DNA of 64,000 bases from the NCBI RefSeq assembly GCF_001742165.1, contig NZ_CP016444.1, positions 62,001 through 126,000 on the forward strand, in the 5' to 3' direction. This DNA is from Burkholderia stabilis (GTDB taxonomy: Bacteria; Pseudomonadota; Gammaproteobacteria; Burkholderiales; Burkholderiaceae). Made by a program: the position numbers and the translations under genes. Below are positions 50,142 through 58,399 of this stretch, in pieces. The notes beneath the pieces were generated by a model. That model was not told the origin of the DNA and did no database searches. It saw only the letters and a list, made by a program, of their open reading frames with translations. The first letter of the stretch is position 1, and the number at the start of each line of letters is the position of its first letter.

Positions 50142-51845
50142 ATGACGACGCTTCTTTCCGCCGTGTATCCGCGCACGCTGCGCACGTTGACCGACCGCTT
50201 CACGGCCGGCACCGCGACCCGCATCGAAGCCTGGCTTTTCGAAGACGAAGCGGCGCGCCGCGACGCCCAACGCACGCTGGCCGCACGCGGCATCGACGCG
50301 GTATTGCGCAGCGCCTACAAGCCGCTGGTGCATTTCTTCATCGAGGAATTCACGCCGCCGCGCACCGGCCGGATCGTGATCCGCACGCCCGCCGGCGCGC
50401 ACCCGCGGTTCCGGCTCGAAGCGTATCCGCTCGCGGGCTGGCTCGCGCCGCTCGAATTCGCGTTCGAGCCCGGCGACGCTCCCGCCCACTATGTCGTCGA
50501 AACCGGCGGCGCGACGCATCGCGTCTTCGCGCCGAACGACGCGACCGCGTCGCCGTGCGGCTGGCTGCGCGCATGGAACGGCGACGCGCTGATCGAGGAT
50601 GCGCCGCTCGTCACCGAATTCGAAGCCGCCTCGGCCGCGACGCTGGACGCACTGCGCGCCCATCCGTGGCCGGACCATGCGCCGTTCTTCGACATCCTGC
50701 GGATCACGATCGCCACCTCGGGCATCGAACGGACGCTGCCGTATGGCGAGGAACTCGTCAGCACACTCGAAGCGTGGACCGAGGATGCGTATTACGGCGC
50801 GGCCGAATTCTTCCATGCGCTCGCAGGCCGCGACGCAGCCGATCGCACGCTGCAATCCGGCCAGATCGTGCCCGAGATCGTTCGCACGGAAGGCGATACG
50901 ACGGTTCGCGTCGTGCTCGATACGCATACTCGCGCGGATACGGCCGGAGCTGCGGCGGTTCCAGCAGAAACGCTCGCGTCGCCAGCTGCACTCGCGGCAA
51001 TCGACCAGCCGCTGTCGCCGCCCGAGGTCGCCCGTGCGCTCGACGCGTTGCCGGGCGAGCGGTTCGGCGTCACGTCGCATCAGGGGCGCGGCGTGAACGG
51101 CATATACGTGCATGGCGCGTTGCCGGGGCTCGTCATCACCGCCGGCCAGCATGCCAACGAGACGTCAGGCGTGGTCGGCGCGCTGCGTGCGGCCCATGCG
51201 CTGAATGCGCGCCCGGACGCGCATTACGCGCTCGTGCCGCTCGAGAATCCGGACGGCGCGGCGCTACATCACCAGTTGCGCGCCACGCATCCGGCGCATC
51301 TGTCTCACGCCGCACGCTTCACCGCGCTCGGCGACGATCTCGAAGCCCGCACGCAAGCGCCGTTCGGCGAAAAAGCCGCGCGGCTCGACGCGATCGCACG
51401 CACCGGCGCGCGGCTGCACCTGAGCCTGCACGGCTACCCCGCGCACGAATGGACGCGGCCGCGCAGCGGCTACGTCCCGCGCGGCAGCGAACTGTGGTCG
51501 ATTCCGAAGGGTTTTTTCCTGATCCTGCGCCACCATGCGGGCCACGACGGGCGACCGTTCCTCGACGCGCTGACCCACGCGCTGTCGCAATCGGACGCGC
51601 TCGTCGCGTTCAACGAACGGCAGCTCCATGCATGGCACGCGCACGCGGGCGACCTGCCGTTCCCGCGCATCAACGGCATTCCGTGTCACGTGATCGAGGA
51701 TCACCGCTCGAGCGTGCCGTTCACGCTCGTCACCGAATTTCCCGACGAAACCATCGAGGGCGACGCGTTCCGGCTGGCCCATGCAACGCAAACGCGCGCG
51801 GTGGAGCTGGCCGCCGGGCTGTACTGGTCCGGCCTGCTCGGCTGA
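50142..51845 (+). CDS. M14 zinc carboxypeptidase-like protein
   Basis: 567 residues from MTTLLSAVYPRTLRTLTDRF. The C-terminal half is an M14-type domain: zinc ligands H337 and E340 in 'LVITAGQHANETSGVVGALR' (HxxE), third zinc His H430 in 'ARLHLSLHGYPAHEW', with 'YALVPLENPDGAA' between and a probable catalytic Glu in 'PFTLVTEFPDETIEG'. The N-terminal ~300 residues have no domain I can name and are beyond the usual M14 length. No signal peptide, so it acts in the cytoplasm: it may trim an intermediate or confer self-protection by hydrolysing the product. 97 bases after ATP-grasp B. Confidence 0.82.
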   Translation: MTTLLSAVYPRTLRTLTDRFTAGTATRIEAWLFEDEAARRDAQRTLAARGIDAVLRSAYKPLVHFFIEEFTPPRTGRIVIRTPAGAHPRFRLEAYPLAGWLAPLEFAFEPGDAPAHYVVETGGATHRVFAPNDATASPCGWLRAWNGDALIEDAPLVTEFEAASAATLDALRAHPWPDHAPFFDILRITIATSGIERTLPYGEELVSTLEAWTEDAYYGAAEFFHALAGRDAADRTLQSGQIVPEIVRTEGDTTVRVVLDTHTRADTAGAAAVPAETLASPAALAAIDQPLSPPEVARALDALPGERFGVTSHQGRGVNGIYVHGALPGLVITAGQHANETSGVVGALRAAHALNARPDAHYALVPLENPDGAALHHQLRATHPAHLSHAARFTALGDDLEARTQAPFGEKAARLDAIARTGARLHLSLHGYPAHEWTRPRSGYVPRGSELWSIPKGFFLILRHHAGHDGRPFLDALTHALSQSDALVAFNERQLHAWHAHAGDLPFPRINGIPCHVIEDHRSSVPFTLVTEFPDETIEGDAFRLAHATQTRAVELAAGLYWSGLLG

Positions 51846-51930
51846 CGCGCCACGCGTACCCTTCATCGCACCCGAGACCCGGCATGGAACAGCGGAATCG
51901 GCACACCAACCTGCAGAAGGTCGTCGCGCA

Positions 51931-52323
51931 CTCGACGGCGCGGCGCCGCTGACGACGTTCGACCACCGCGCGATCCAGTCGCTCGCGACCCAGTTCGCGC
52001 AGGCCGACGGGTCCGGCTGGAGCGTCGAGCGCATCGTCGACTGGTCCGGCCTCGGCGGTCTCGGCCCCGTGCTGTCCGGCAGTCCGCGTACGGTCGCCGA
52101 TGCGCTCGAGCACTGGTTCGACGCCACCGGCATCGATGGGCTCGACGTCCCGTATCTGACGCTGCCGGATTCCTACCGGCAGATCGCCAGCCTGCTCGTT
52201 CCCGAACTGACGCGCCGCCGGCGCTACCCGGGCGCCTACGCGCCGGGTTCGTTCCGGGAAAAGCTGTTCGGTGCCGCAGCGCGGGTGCCGGACCACCATA
52301 TTGCAGCGCAGTACCGGTGGTGA
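51931..52323 (+). pseudogene. C-terminal fragment of an NtaA/SnaA-type flavin monooxygenase
   Basis: The frame reads 'DHRAIQSLATQFAQADGSGW', 'GLGGLGPVLSGSPRTVADAL', 'LTLPDSYRQIASLLVPELTR' and 'RRYPGAYAPGSFREKLFGAA' up to a stop. This is the conserved C-terminus of bacterial-luciferase-like (LLM) monooxygenases of the nitrilotriacetate/alkane-sulfonate type ('VGIGGRGPV..GSP...AD.L', 'LVPELQ.RG.Y...Y..GTLREKL'). About 300 N-terminal residues including the flavin site are gone. It directly follows the M14 gene, so the cluster may once have had this enzyme, or its right end is a recombination scar. Confidence 0.65.
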
Positions 52324-52486
52324 CCGCCTGAACCGGCGGGCGGGCGCGGTGGCATTGCCGTGCCGTGCCGTGCCGTGCCGGGGCCGGCCGGTGCCGGTGC
52401 GAATGTCGGCCTTCGCGGCAAAAATATACAATCGACGCAATGCCTCGCAGGCATGCAGCGCCGGCCGCCCACTCTCGCTCGCCACC
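52324..52486. other. short intergenic region with a TGCCG microrepeat
   Basis: Five consecutive TGCCG units lie at about 52356-52380, followed by GC-rich and then AT-richer sequence leading to the AAA+ gene. A possible promoter for the AAA+/VWA pair; no motif is clear. Confidence 0.4.
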
Positions 52487-53689
52487 ATGAACGCACCCGC
52501 CGACACCCCACCTTCCGCCCCGCCGGTACTCGGCGTCTATCGGCAACTGGCGGACCCGTCCGCCGGACAATGGATCGTCAGCCGCTCCGAACGCGCGCAC
52601 ATGTACCGCATCCAGCATCACCGGCCCGACGGCAGCACGTCGGTCGACACGGTCGTCGATGCGGACAACCTCGACGCGAAGCTGCACAAGTGGATCCAGG
52701 AAGGCTTCGTCCGGCGCGACGACGGCGAGCGAGCGCCGCCCGCCCATCGCGGCGGATTCATGCGCGACTTGCGCCGCGCGCACGCATTGCGACCGGCCGC
52801 GGCCGGCGACGCGGCGAACACCGCGCGCGTGGGCGGCGTGCCGATGCCGCGCGGCCCGGGCGGCCCGCTCGTGCCGCCGCAGAACCCGGCCTACCTGTTC
52901 ACCGCGCGCGCGACGAACGTGCTGGAAGACATCGTCGAGAATCGCCGCATCCTGCTGATCGGCCACACCGGAACCGGCAAGACGAGCCTCATCGAGCAAG
53001 CCGCCGCACACACTGGCCACGGCGTGCTGCGCTCGAACATGAACGGGCAGACGACGGTCGGCGACTTCGTCGGCTTCTGGACCGTGAAGGGCGGCGAAAC
53101 GATCTGGGTCGACGGCGTGCTGCCGGCCGCGATGCGCGAAGGCTTGTGGCTCATCGTCGACGAGATCGATTTCGCGGAGCCCGCGATCCTCGCCGTGCTG
53201 ACCGCCGTGCTCGAACCGGGCGGGTGCCTGCTGCTGAAGGAGAAAGGCAACGAAATCGTCGTGCCGCATCCGTCGTTCCGGCTGTTCGCGACCGCCAACG
53301 CGGCGGGCGCGATGGGGCAGTTCCGGCATCTGTACCAGGGCGCCAACGTGATGAACGAGGCGTTCCTCGACCGCTGGCGCGTGTACCACATCGACTATCT
53401 GCCGCCGCCCGACGAGGCGCGCGTGCTGCAGCGGACCTTCGGCGCGGCCATGTCGGCGGCGATGGCCGGCACGCTCGCGGCGATCGCGGCCGACTGCCGC
53501 GCCGCGTTCGTCCGCGAGGATCTGGCCAGCGCGTTCTCGACGCGACGCCTGCTCGACTGGGCCGAGCTGATGCTGCGCACCGGCGACCCCGAATCGGCCG
53601 CCGGGCCGACCCTCTATGCGAAAGTCGGCGCGGAAGACGCCGACCTGATCCGCAGCATCATCCGCCACTACATCGACGTCGAGGCGTAA
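52487..53689 (+). CDS. MoxR/CobS-like AAA+ ATPase
   Basis: 400 residues from MNAPADTPPSAPPVLGVYRQ. N-terminal ~130 residues are a small variable region; AAA+ core: Walker A at ~159-167 (GHTGTGKTS), 'VLRSNMNGQTTVGDFVGFW', Walker B 'GLWLIVDEIDFAEPAILAVL', sensor-1 region 'SFRLFATANAAGAMGQF' and 'FLDRWRVYHIDYLP' arginine-finger area. It most resembles CobS/CbbQ/MoxR chaperones, which work with a VWA protein to insert metals or remodel enzymes. The VWA partner follows 4 bases later. The client is unknown; no cobalamin or RuBisCO genes are nearby. Confidence 0.87.
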   Translation: MNAPADTPPSAPPVLGVYRQLADPSAGQWIVSRSERAHMYRIQHHRPDGSTSVDTVVDADNLDAKLHKWIQEGFVRRDDGERAPPAHRGGFMRDLRRAHALRPAAAGDAANTARVGGVPMPRGPGGPLVPPQNPAYLFTARATNVLEDIVENRRILLIGHTGTGKTSLIEQAAAHTGHGVLRSNMNGQTTVGDFVGFWTVKGGETIWVDGVLPAAMREGLWLIVDEIDFAEPAILAVLTAVLEPGGCLLLKEKGNEIVVPHPSFRLFATANAAGAMGQFRHLYQGANVMNEAFLDRWRVYHIDYLPPPDEARVLQRTFGAAMSAAMAGTLAAIAADCRAAFVREDLASAFSTRRLLDWAELMLRTGDPESAAGPTLYAKVGAEDADLIRSIIRHYIDVEA

Positions 53690-53693
53690 CGAG

Positions 53694-55418
53694 ATGGACC
53701 GGGACGACGATGCGTGCTCGCTTCACCTGACACGGCTGGCCCGCACGCTCACGCAACGACACGGAATCGAAGTGCGTTTCGCGCGCCACGGGCCGCTCGC
53801 GCAGCGCAACGTGCTGGTGCTGCCCGACACGCTGCTCGACGGCACCGTCGACCACGACGCGATCACCGGTTTCGTCGACCTCCACGCGGCACGCGTCCGT
53901 TTCGGCGACATCGATGCCATTGCCGCACTGACGTCGCCCGTTGTGCGGGCCATTGCGCAGGCGATCGACGACCGGCGCGCGGCCGGCCGCCTGGTCGCGC
54001 TGTATCCCGGCGCGACGGTGTTCCTGCACCGGATGCGCGCGCGATCGGCCGCCGACGCGCTCCGCACATGGCCACGGATGGCGTGGCGCGACCGGCTTCT
54101 TTCGCGCATCGAGCGTGCGTTGTGGGACGAACCACCGTCCACTCTCGAACGGGCGCCGTCGCTCGACGCGGCGATGACCGCAGCCGACGATCTCGTCGGC
54201 GAGGCACACGCCGCGACCTCGACGGCCGACAGCATCCGCACCGCGCAACGGATCGTCGCGCGCGTGCGCGCGCTCGCGTCGGCCGGCGCGAACAACATGA
54301 TGTTCACGGCCGACCCGGGCAACACGATCGACAGCGAAGCCATCGCCGCCGAATTCGAATCCGGCGAAACGGGCGCACCGGACGACGCGCGCGCACCCGT
54401 TTCCGGCGAATCCGGCGCCAGCATGGTCGCCGACACGGAATCGTCGCACGACGCCCCCACGCCGGGCGATGCTGCGCCCGGCACGATCCGCCTGTCCGCG
54501 GACAACCGGCCGATCTTGTCCATCCCGCTGACCACCGCGTTCGACACGGTGACGGACTTCACGGGCAAGGGCGAACCGGCGCGCTGGCATCGCCTGCGCA
54601 GCGCGGCCCGCGCGCAGACGGAGCCGCTGAAGATGCGGCTCGAACGCGCGTTGAAAGTGGACGAGCAGACACGCTGGAAGCGCGAACAGGAGCGCGGCGC
54701 GCTCGACCGCGCATCGCTCGTGCGGCTCGTGACGTCTCCCGGCTATCGCACGCCGTTTCGCGTCACGCGCGCGGCGCCCGGGCGCGACGCGGCGGTCAGC
54801 CTGCTGATCGACTGCAGTGGCTCGATGGCCGGCAAGAAGATCGAACTCGCCCGGCTCTGCGCGGCCGCGCTGTGCGATGCGCTGATGCAGCTCGGTTTCG
54901 CGTGCGAAGTCCTCGGCTACAGCTCCGTCGAGGATGCCGCGATGCGCGCGCATTACCAGCGCTGGATCGACGGCGGCCACGCGACGTTCGGCTACAACCG
55001 GTTCGTCGAACGGCTCGACCTGCGCGTCTACAAGCGCTTCGATTCGGATAATCCCGGCGGCCTGGCGTGCATCGAATGCGGCCACGAGAATCCGGACGGC
55101 GAGGCCTTGAGCTGGGCCGCCGAACGGCTGTTGGCCAGACGTGCGCGCCGAAGAATCCTGATGGTGCTGTCGGACGGTTATCCGGCCACCGGCGACGGCA
55201 ATCCGGCGATCCTGCGCACCGACCTGCGTGCGCGCGTCGATGCGCTGCGCGCGCAACATGTCGAACTGATCGGCGTCGGGATTCTCGACGATTCGGTGGA
55301 GTCGTTCTATCCGGTCAGCAGCGTGGTCGAACATCTGCAGGCGCTGCCGGGCGCGGCGTTCAGCGTGTTGAGCGATACGCTGCTGGATCGACGGTCGTGG
55401 CGGAAGTACGGCCCCTGA
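53694..55418 (+). CDS. VWA-domain protein (CobT-like), partner of the AAA+ ATPase
   Basis: 574 residues starting MDRDDDACSLHLTRLARTLT. N-terminal ~340 residues are a CobT-like region with an acidic Asp/Glu/Ser-rich stretch at ~215-265. The C-terminal VWA domain has a complete MIDAS start 'VSLLIDCSGSMAGKKIELAR' (D373, S375, S377) and 'RRILMVLSDGYPATGDGNPA'. With the AAA+ ATPase it would form a MoxR-type metal-insertion or chaperone machine. The last 361 coding bases (55030-55390) are duplicated 3370 bases downstream; this copy ends LLDRRSWRKYGP, the other LLDRR. The end of this protein may therefore have been altered by the event that brought the chromate genes. Confidence 0.85.
   Translation: MDRDDDACSLHLTRLARTLTQRHGIEVRFARHGPLAQRNVLVLPDTLLDGTVDHDAITGFVDLHAARVRFGDIDAIAALTSPVVRAIAQAIDDRRAAGRLVALYPGATVFLHRMRARSAADALRTWPRMAWRDRLLSRIERALWDEPPSTLERAPSLDAAMTAADDLVGEAHAATSTADSIRTAQRIVARVRALASAGANNMMFTADPGNTIDSEAIAAEFESGETGAPDDARAPVSGESGASMVADTESSHDAPTPGDAAPGTIRLSADNRPILSIPLTTAFDTVTDFTGKGEPARWHRLRSAARAQTEPLKMRLERALKVDEQTRWKREQERGALDRASLVRLVTSPGYRTPFRVTRAAPGRDAAVSLLIDCSGSMAGKKIELARLCAAALCDALMQLGFACEVLGYSSVEDAAMRAHYQRWIDGGHATFGYNRFVERLDLRVYKRFDSDNPGGLACIECGHENPDGEALSWAAERLLARRARRRILMVLSDGYPATGDGNPAILRTDLRARVDALRAQHVELIGVGILDDSVESFYPVSSVVEHLQALPGAAFSVLSDTLLDRRSWRKYGP
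55030..55390 (+). repeat. 361-bp direct repeat, copy 1 (VWA gene 3' end)
   Basis: Starts ACAAGCGCTTCGATTCGGAT and ends TGCTGGATCG. Matches 58400-58760 with only scattered substitutions (for example CAACATGTC versus CAGCGCGTC, GTCGAACAT versus GTCGATCAT). The two copies are in the same orientation and enclose the chromate genes. Confidence 0.95.
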
Positions 55419-55556
55419 CGACAGGGCCGAATTCACGTCTCGTGTGACAAGGGCGCAATGGGAGCGCGACGTTCGAGCCTGCGCCGGGATCCACGCGCTC
55501 GCGCCCACGATTCACTGTCGTCCTCCGCCATCCCCGGCGAAAAACCGAACGGCCCG

Positions 55557-56018
55557 TCAACCCGACATCTTTGGCGGCCACGTGTGGCTTTCCGCCTGAC
55601 AATGCCTGCACCAGGCGTAGAGCGCGTCGTACATCACCAGGCCGTATTCCAGCATGTCGTGATCGTCGGCAAACACCTTCGACAAACCCAGTGAAATCGC
55701 GTAAAGCCCGCTCGACTGCGGCGTCAGGTCGAGCCGCGACGTATCCGCACCCCGAACGATGCGCGCCATCTGCTGCAAGGCCAGATCGTCGCCCAGGCCA
55801 TATTTGTCGAGAAACGCATCGAAGCTGCATTGCTCCCCGACATGGGTCAACTCCACACCCGGAATATCGTACGGAATCGCACCGGTCTCGCCGGCGATCC
55901 GCAGGACATCCCCCGGTGGTACGTAGAGGAAGTCGGGGGTCTCGTCGATAAAACGAGCAATGAGCCAGGGACAGGCCACCCTGTCGATCTTGGGACGTTC
56001 GCGCGTAATCCATTGCAT
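55557..56018 (-). CDS. ChrB C-terminal-domain-like chromate resistance protein
   Basis: 153 residues starting MQWITRERPKIDRVACPWLI. It matches the C-terminal 'chromate resistance exported' domain of ChrB as a stand-alone protein: 'RVACPWLIARFIDETPDFLY', 'IPGVELTHVGEQCSFDAFLD', 'KYGLGDDLALQQMARIVRGA'. The same pattern ('RVASAWLIQRFIDPHARFVW', 'FTHVGDRVSFEVLIASFGLD') occurs in the full ChrB gene 1.2 kb away, showing the two are related. Two Cys and two His near the C-terminus ('YAWCRHCQAESH') are notable. Last gene of the chr operon, 14 bases after chrA. Confidence 0.85.
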   Translation of the reverse strand: MQWITRERPKIDRVACPWLIARFIDETPDFLYVPPGDVLRIAGETGAIPYDIPGVELTHVGEQCSFDAFLDKYGLGDDLALQQMARIVRGADTSRLDLTPQSSGLYAISLGLSKVFADDHDMLEYGLVMYDALYAWCRHCQAESHTWPPKMSG

Positions 56019-56032
56019 GACAGCCTCCACGG

Positions 56033-57214
56033 TCAGTGATGCAGCAGCGGATACACCACCAGGCCAATCACGGCGGCTCCGGCCACGATCGCCGGCTCCG
56101 ACAGCTTCCTGAACCTGACCAGCAGCACGATGGTCGCGAGCGCGATCAATGCTGTCGGCACATCGACGATCGAACGCCGGGCCAGCACGATCACCGAGCC
56201 CGTAATCGCGCCCACGGCTGCCGCCGTTACGCCGTCGACAAACGCCAGAATCGCCGGCAATTTGCCGTACTTCTTGAAATACGGCGCCGGCAACACCGTG
56301 AACAGATAGCACGGCAGGAACGTGCCGGCCGCCGCCACGCACGCACCGGGCAGGCCCGCGACCAGATAGCCGATGAAACCCACCGTGATGACGACCGGCC
56401 CCGGTGTGATCATCGCGACTGCCACGGCATCGACGAACTGCTTCTCGCTGAGCCATTGATGCTCCGTCACCACGCCGCCATAGAGGAACGGCACGATGGC
56501 GAGCCCGGAGCCGAACACGAAGGCCCCTGCCTTGGCAAAGAAGGCGGCAAGTTGCGCCAGCTGCGGCCAATCGACGACGCCCAGCAACGCGCTGGTGGCA
56601 GAGACGGGCACGGCGACGACCGCATCGACGCGCCGCTGGCGTATCCACTTCGACGGCGAGCGCCGGAACCAGACGAGCAGGCCCGCCGCGAGGAACAGCC
56701 ACGCCACTTCCGATTCGGTCACGACCGTCACGACGACCAGCCCCAGATAGATCGCCCAAAGCAGCTTGTCCTTGCCGATGCTCTTTGCAGTCAGCTTGCG
56801 CGCGCTGATCGCGATGATTCCGATCACCGCCGCGCCGACACCGTAGAACACCGACTGCATCCAGGTCAGCCCGCCGAATCGGGTATAGGCATAACCGAGC
56901 AGCACGACCATCAGAAACGACGGGAGCACGAAAGCGATCCCGACCAGCGTGGCGCCGACGATACGGTAATGCACGTAGCCGAGATAAATCGCCAATTGTG
57001 CCGCCAGCGGCCCGGGCGCGAGCTGCGCGAGCGCGAGACCTTCCTTGTAGTCCGCATCGGCGATCCATTTGCGGGTGTCCACGAGGTCTCGATGCATATA
57101 GCCGGCAAGCGCAACCGGCCCGCCGAAGCCCGTGGTGCCGAGCCGCGCGAAGTATCCGATCAGTTGCCACAGCGTATAGGCCGGGCCGTCGCGACGTGTA
57201 TTCATGATGCGCAC
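56033..57214 (-). CDS. chrA: chromate efflux transporter ChrA
   Basis: 393 residues (long-chain, two homologous halves), about 10-12 membrane helices. CHR family: 'YFARLGTTGFGGPVALAGYM', 'GLALAQLAPGPLAAQLAIYL' in the first half and 'FFAKAGAFVFGSGLAIVPFL', 'AVAVAMITPGPVVITVGFIG' in the second. It exports chromate from the cytoplasm using the proton gradient. Start at 57214 or, more likely, MNTRRDGPAYTL at 57205, 20 bases or fewer from the chrB stop. Confidence in family is high. Confidence 0.95.
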   Translation of the reverse strand: MRIMNTRRDGPAYTLWQLIGYFARLGTTGFGGPVALAGYMHRDLVDTRKWIADADYKEGLALAQLAPGPLAAQLAIYLGYVHYRIVGATLVGIAFVLPSFLMVVLLGYAYTRFGGLTWMQSVFYGVGAAVIGIIAISARKLTAKSIGKDKLLWAIYLGLVVVTVVTESEVAWLFLAAGLLVWFRRSPSKWIRQRRVDAVVAVPVSATSALLGVVDWPQLAQLAAFFAKAGAFVFGSGLAIVPFLYGGVVTEHQWLSEKQFVDAVAVAMITPGPVVITVGFIGYLVAGLPGACVAAAGTFLPCYLFTVLPAPYFKKYGKLPAILAFVDGVTAAAVGAITGSVIVLARRSIVDVPTALIALATIVLLVRFRKLSEPAIVAGAAVIGLVVYPLLHH

Positions 57215-57225
57215 GAGTAGCAGGG

Positions 57226-58188
57226 TTACGGCTTTCGATTGCCGCGAAAATGGGCGTACAACGAATCGAGTACGGTGCCGATCTCCGTCAGCAACGCGTC
57301 GTCGCCGGCCACGCGTTTTCGTGCACCCGCCAGAATGGCCTCGAATCCGACGGCTTCCGGCACGATCGCACCGCCTACGTCCAGCGCATGCACCATTGTG
57401 CCCAGCCGCACGAGCCCTTCATCGTCATCCAGCCCGAAGCTCGCGATCAGTACCTCGAATGAAACGCGATCGCCCACATGCGTGAACGTGGCGCCATCGA
57501 AATCGAAGCCAAGGGCGTCGACCGGACATTCCGCGAGGTTTTCCAGCCACACGAAGCGCGCATGCGGATCGATGAAGCGTTGAATCAGCCACGCGCTGGC
57601 GACCCTATCCACCCAAAGGTGACGGCGCGTCGCCCACAGCCTCCCTTGATACCCGGCACGGTCGCGACGTGGAATGCCGCCTCCGGCCGCATGCGGCTCG
57701 CCGGGTGATCGCAACGCTTCGAGGGCCGTGGTGAAATCCCGCCATTGCGCATGCGCGCGCAGCGAGGCCTCGCCGGGAAAGAAATCGATGCGCCGAATGG
57801 CCTCATACGTGCGAGCGTGGCGGCGTTGCAGGCGATTGAGATCGGCCGCCGCGAGATCGGGCAGTGTCTTGCGGTCTTCCGAAAGCTCGGCGAGCCAGTC
57901 GGCGTAGTCGCCGCTGCGATCGAACAGCGCCCGGTAAGCATCCTCGTCCGCCGAATCTTCCGCGCGAACCTGCAGCAACCAGGCTTGCCCTGCTCCGTTA
58001 CGCGCCTCGTCCGCCAGATCCCGCAACTGCGCGGCCTGCTCGGCATGTGCCGGCAACAGGTAGGCGCCGTCCCGCAGTGCGCCGCACCCCAGCGCCTTGA
58101 CGGCACGCCATATGCGCATGCGCAAGGTCGCGCCGGCCGTCGGCAGGCTGACGATCAACAGGAGCCACGAGCGAGGGATCGTATTCAT
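57226..58188 (-). CDS. chrB: chromate resistance regulator ChrB
   Basis: 320 residues from MNTIPRSWLLLIVSLPTAGA. The N-terminal half ('RMRIWRAVKALGCGALRDGA', 'YLLPAHAEQAAQLRDLADEA') is the ChrB N-terminal, PaaX-like domain; the C-terminal half is the chromate resistance domain: 'LWVDRVASAWLIQRFIDPHA', 'GATFTHVGDRVSFEVLIASF'. ChrB is a chromate-sensing regulator of chrA. First gene of the minus-strand chrB-chrA-chrB(C) operon. A 5-bp inverted repeat (TGTAG-N6-CTACA) lies ~40 bases upstream and may be its operator. Confidence 0.92.
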   Translation of the reverse strand: MNTIPRSWLLLIVSLPTAGATLRMRIWRAVKALGCGALRDGAYLLPAHAEQAAQLRDLADEARNGAGQAWLLQVRAEDSADEDAYRALFDRSGDYADWLAELSEDRKTLPDLAAADLNRLQRRHARTYEAIRRIDFFPGEASLRAHAQWRDFTTALEALRSPGEPHAAGGGIPRRDRAGYQGRLWATRRHLWVDRVASAWLIQRFIDPHARFVWLENLAECPVDALGFDFDGATFTHVGDRVSFEVLIASFGLDDDEGLVRLGTMVHALDVGGAIVPEAVGFEAILAGARKRVAGDDALLTEIGTVLDSLYAHFRGNRKP

Positions 58189-58226
58189 GACGGCAGCATA
58201 GGCTCCCGTCATATGTGCTGCAAGCT

Positions 58227-58242
58227 TGTAGAGATTGCTACA
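58227..58242 (-). promoter_or_regulatory. inverted repeat upstream of chrB
   Basis: TGTAG-AGATTG-CTACA, 39 bases upstream of the chrB start, in the only AT-richer stretch of the region. A candidate ChrB operator; half-sites are short, so support is modest. Confidence 0.4.
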
Positions 58243-58399
58243 CGACACTGCACCTACCGTCTGCCGCAACCGTTGCCCGGGCCTACTCCGCGCCGCGGCC
58301 AGCCGGCAGTCAGGCGGCCGGCGCGCTTCCCGGGATGTGCGCAACATGCCTCACCGAAGCGGTTTTTTCGGGAGGTACGAACCGGAATCGCCCGTGCCG

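Noticed and set aside
52356..52380. TGCCG microsatellite as a phase-variation switch
   Set aside because: Only five units and not inside a coding sequence or an evident promoter spacer.
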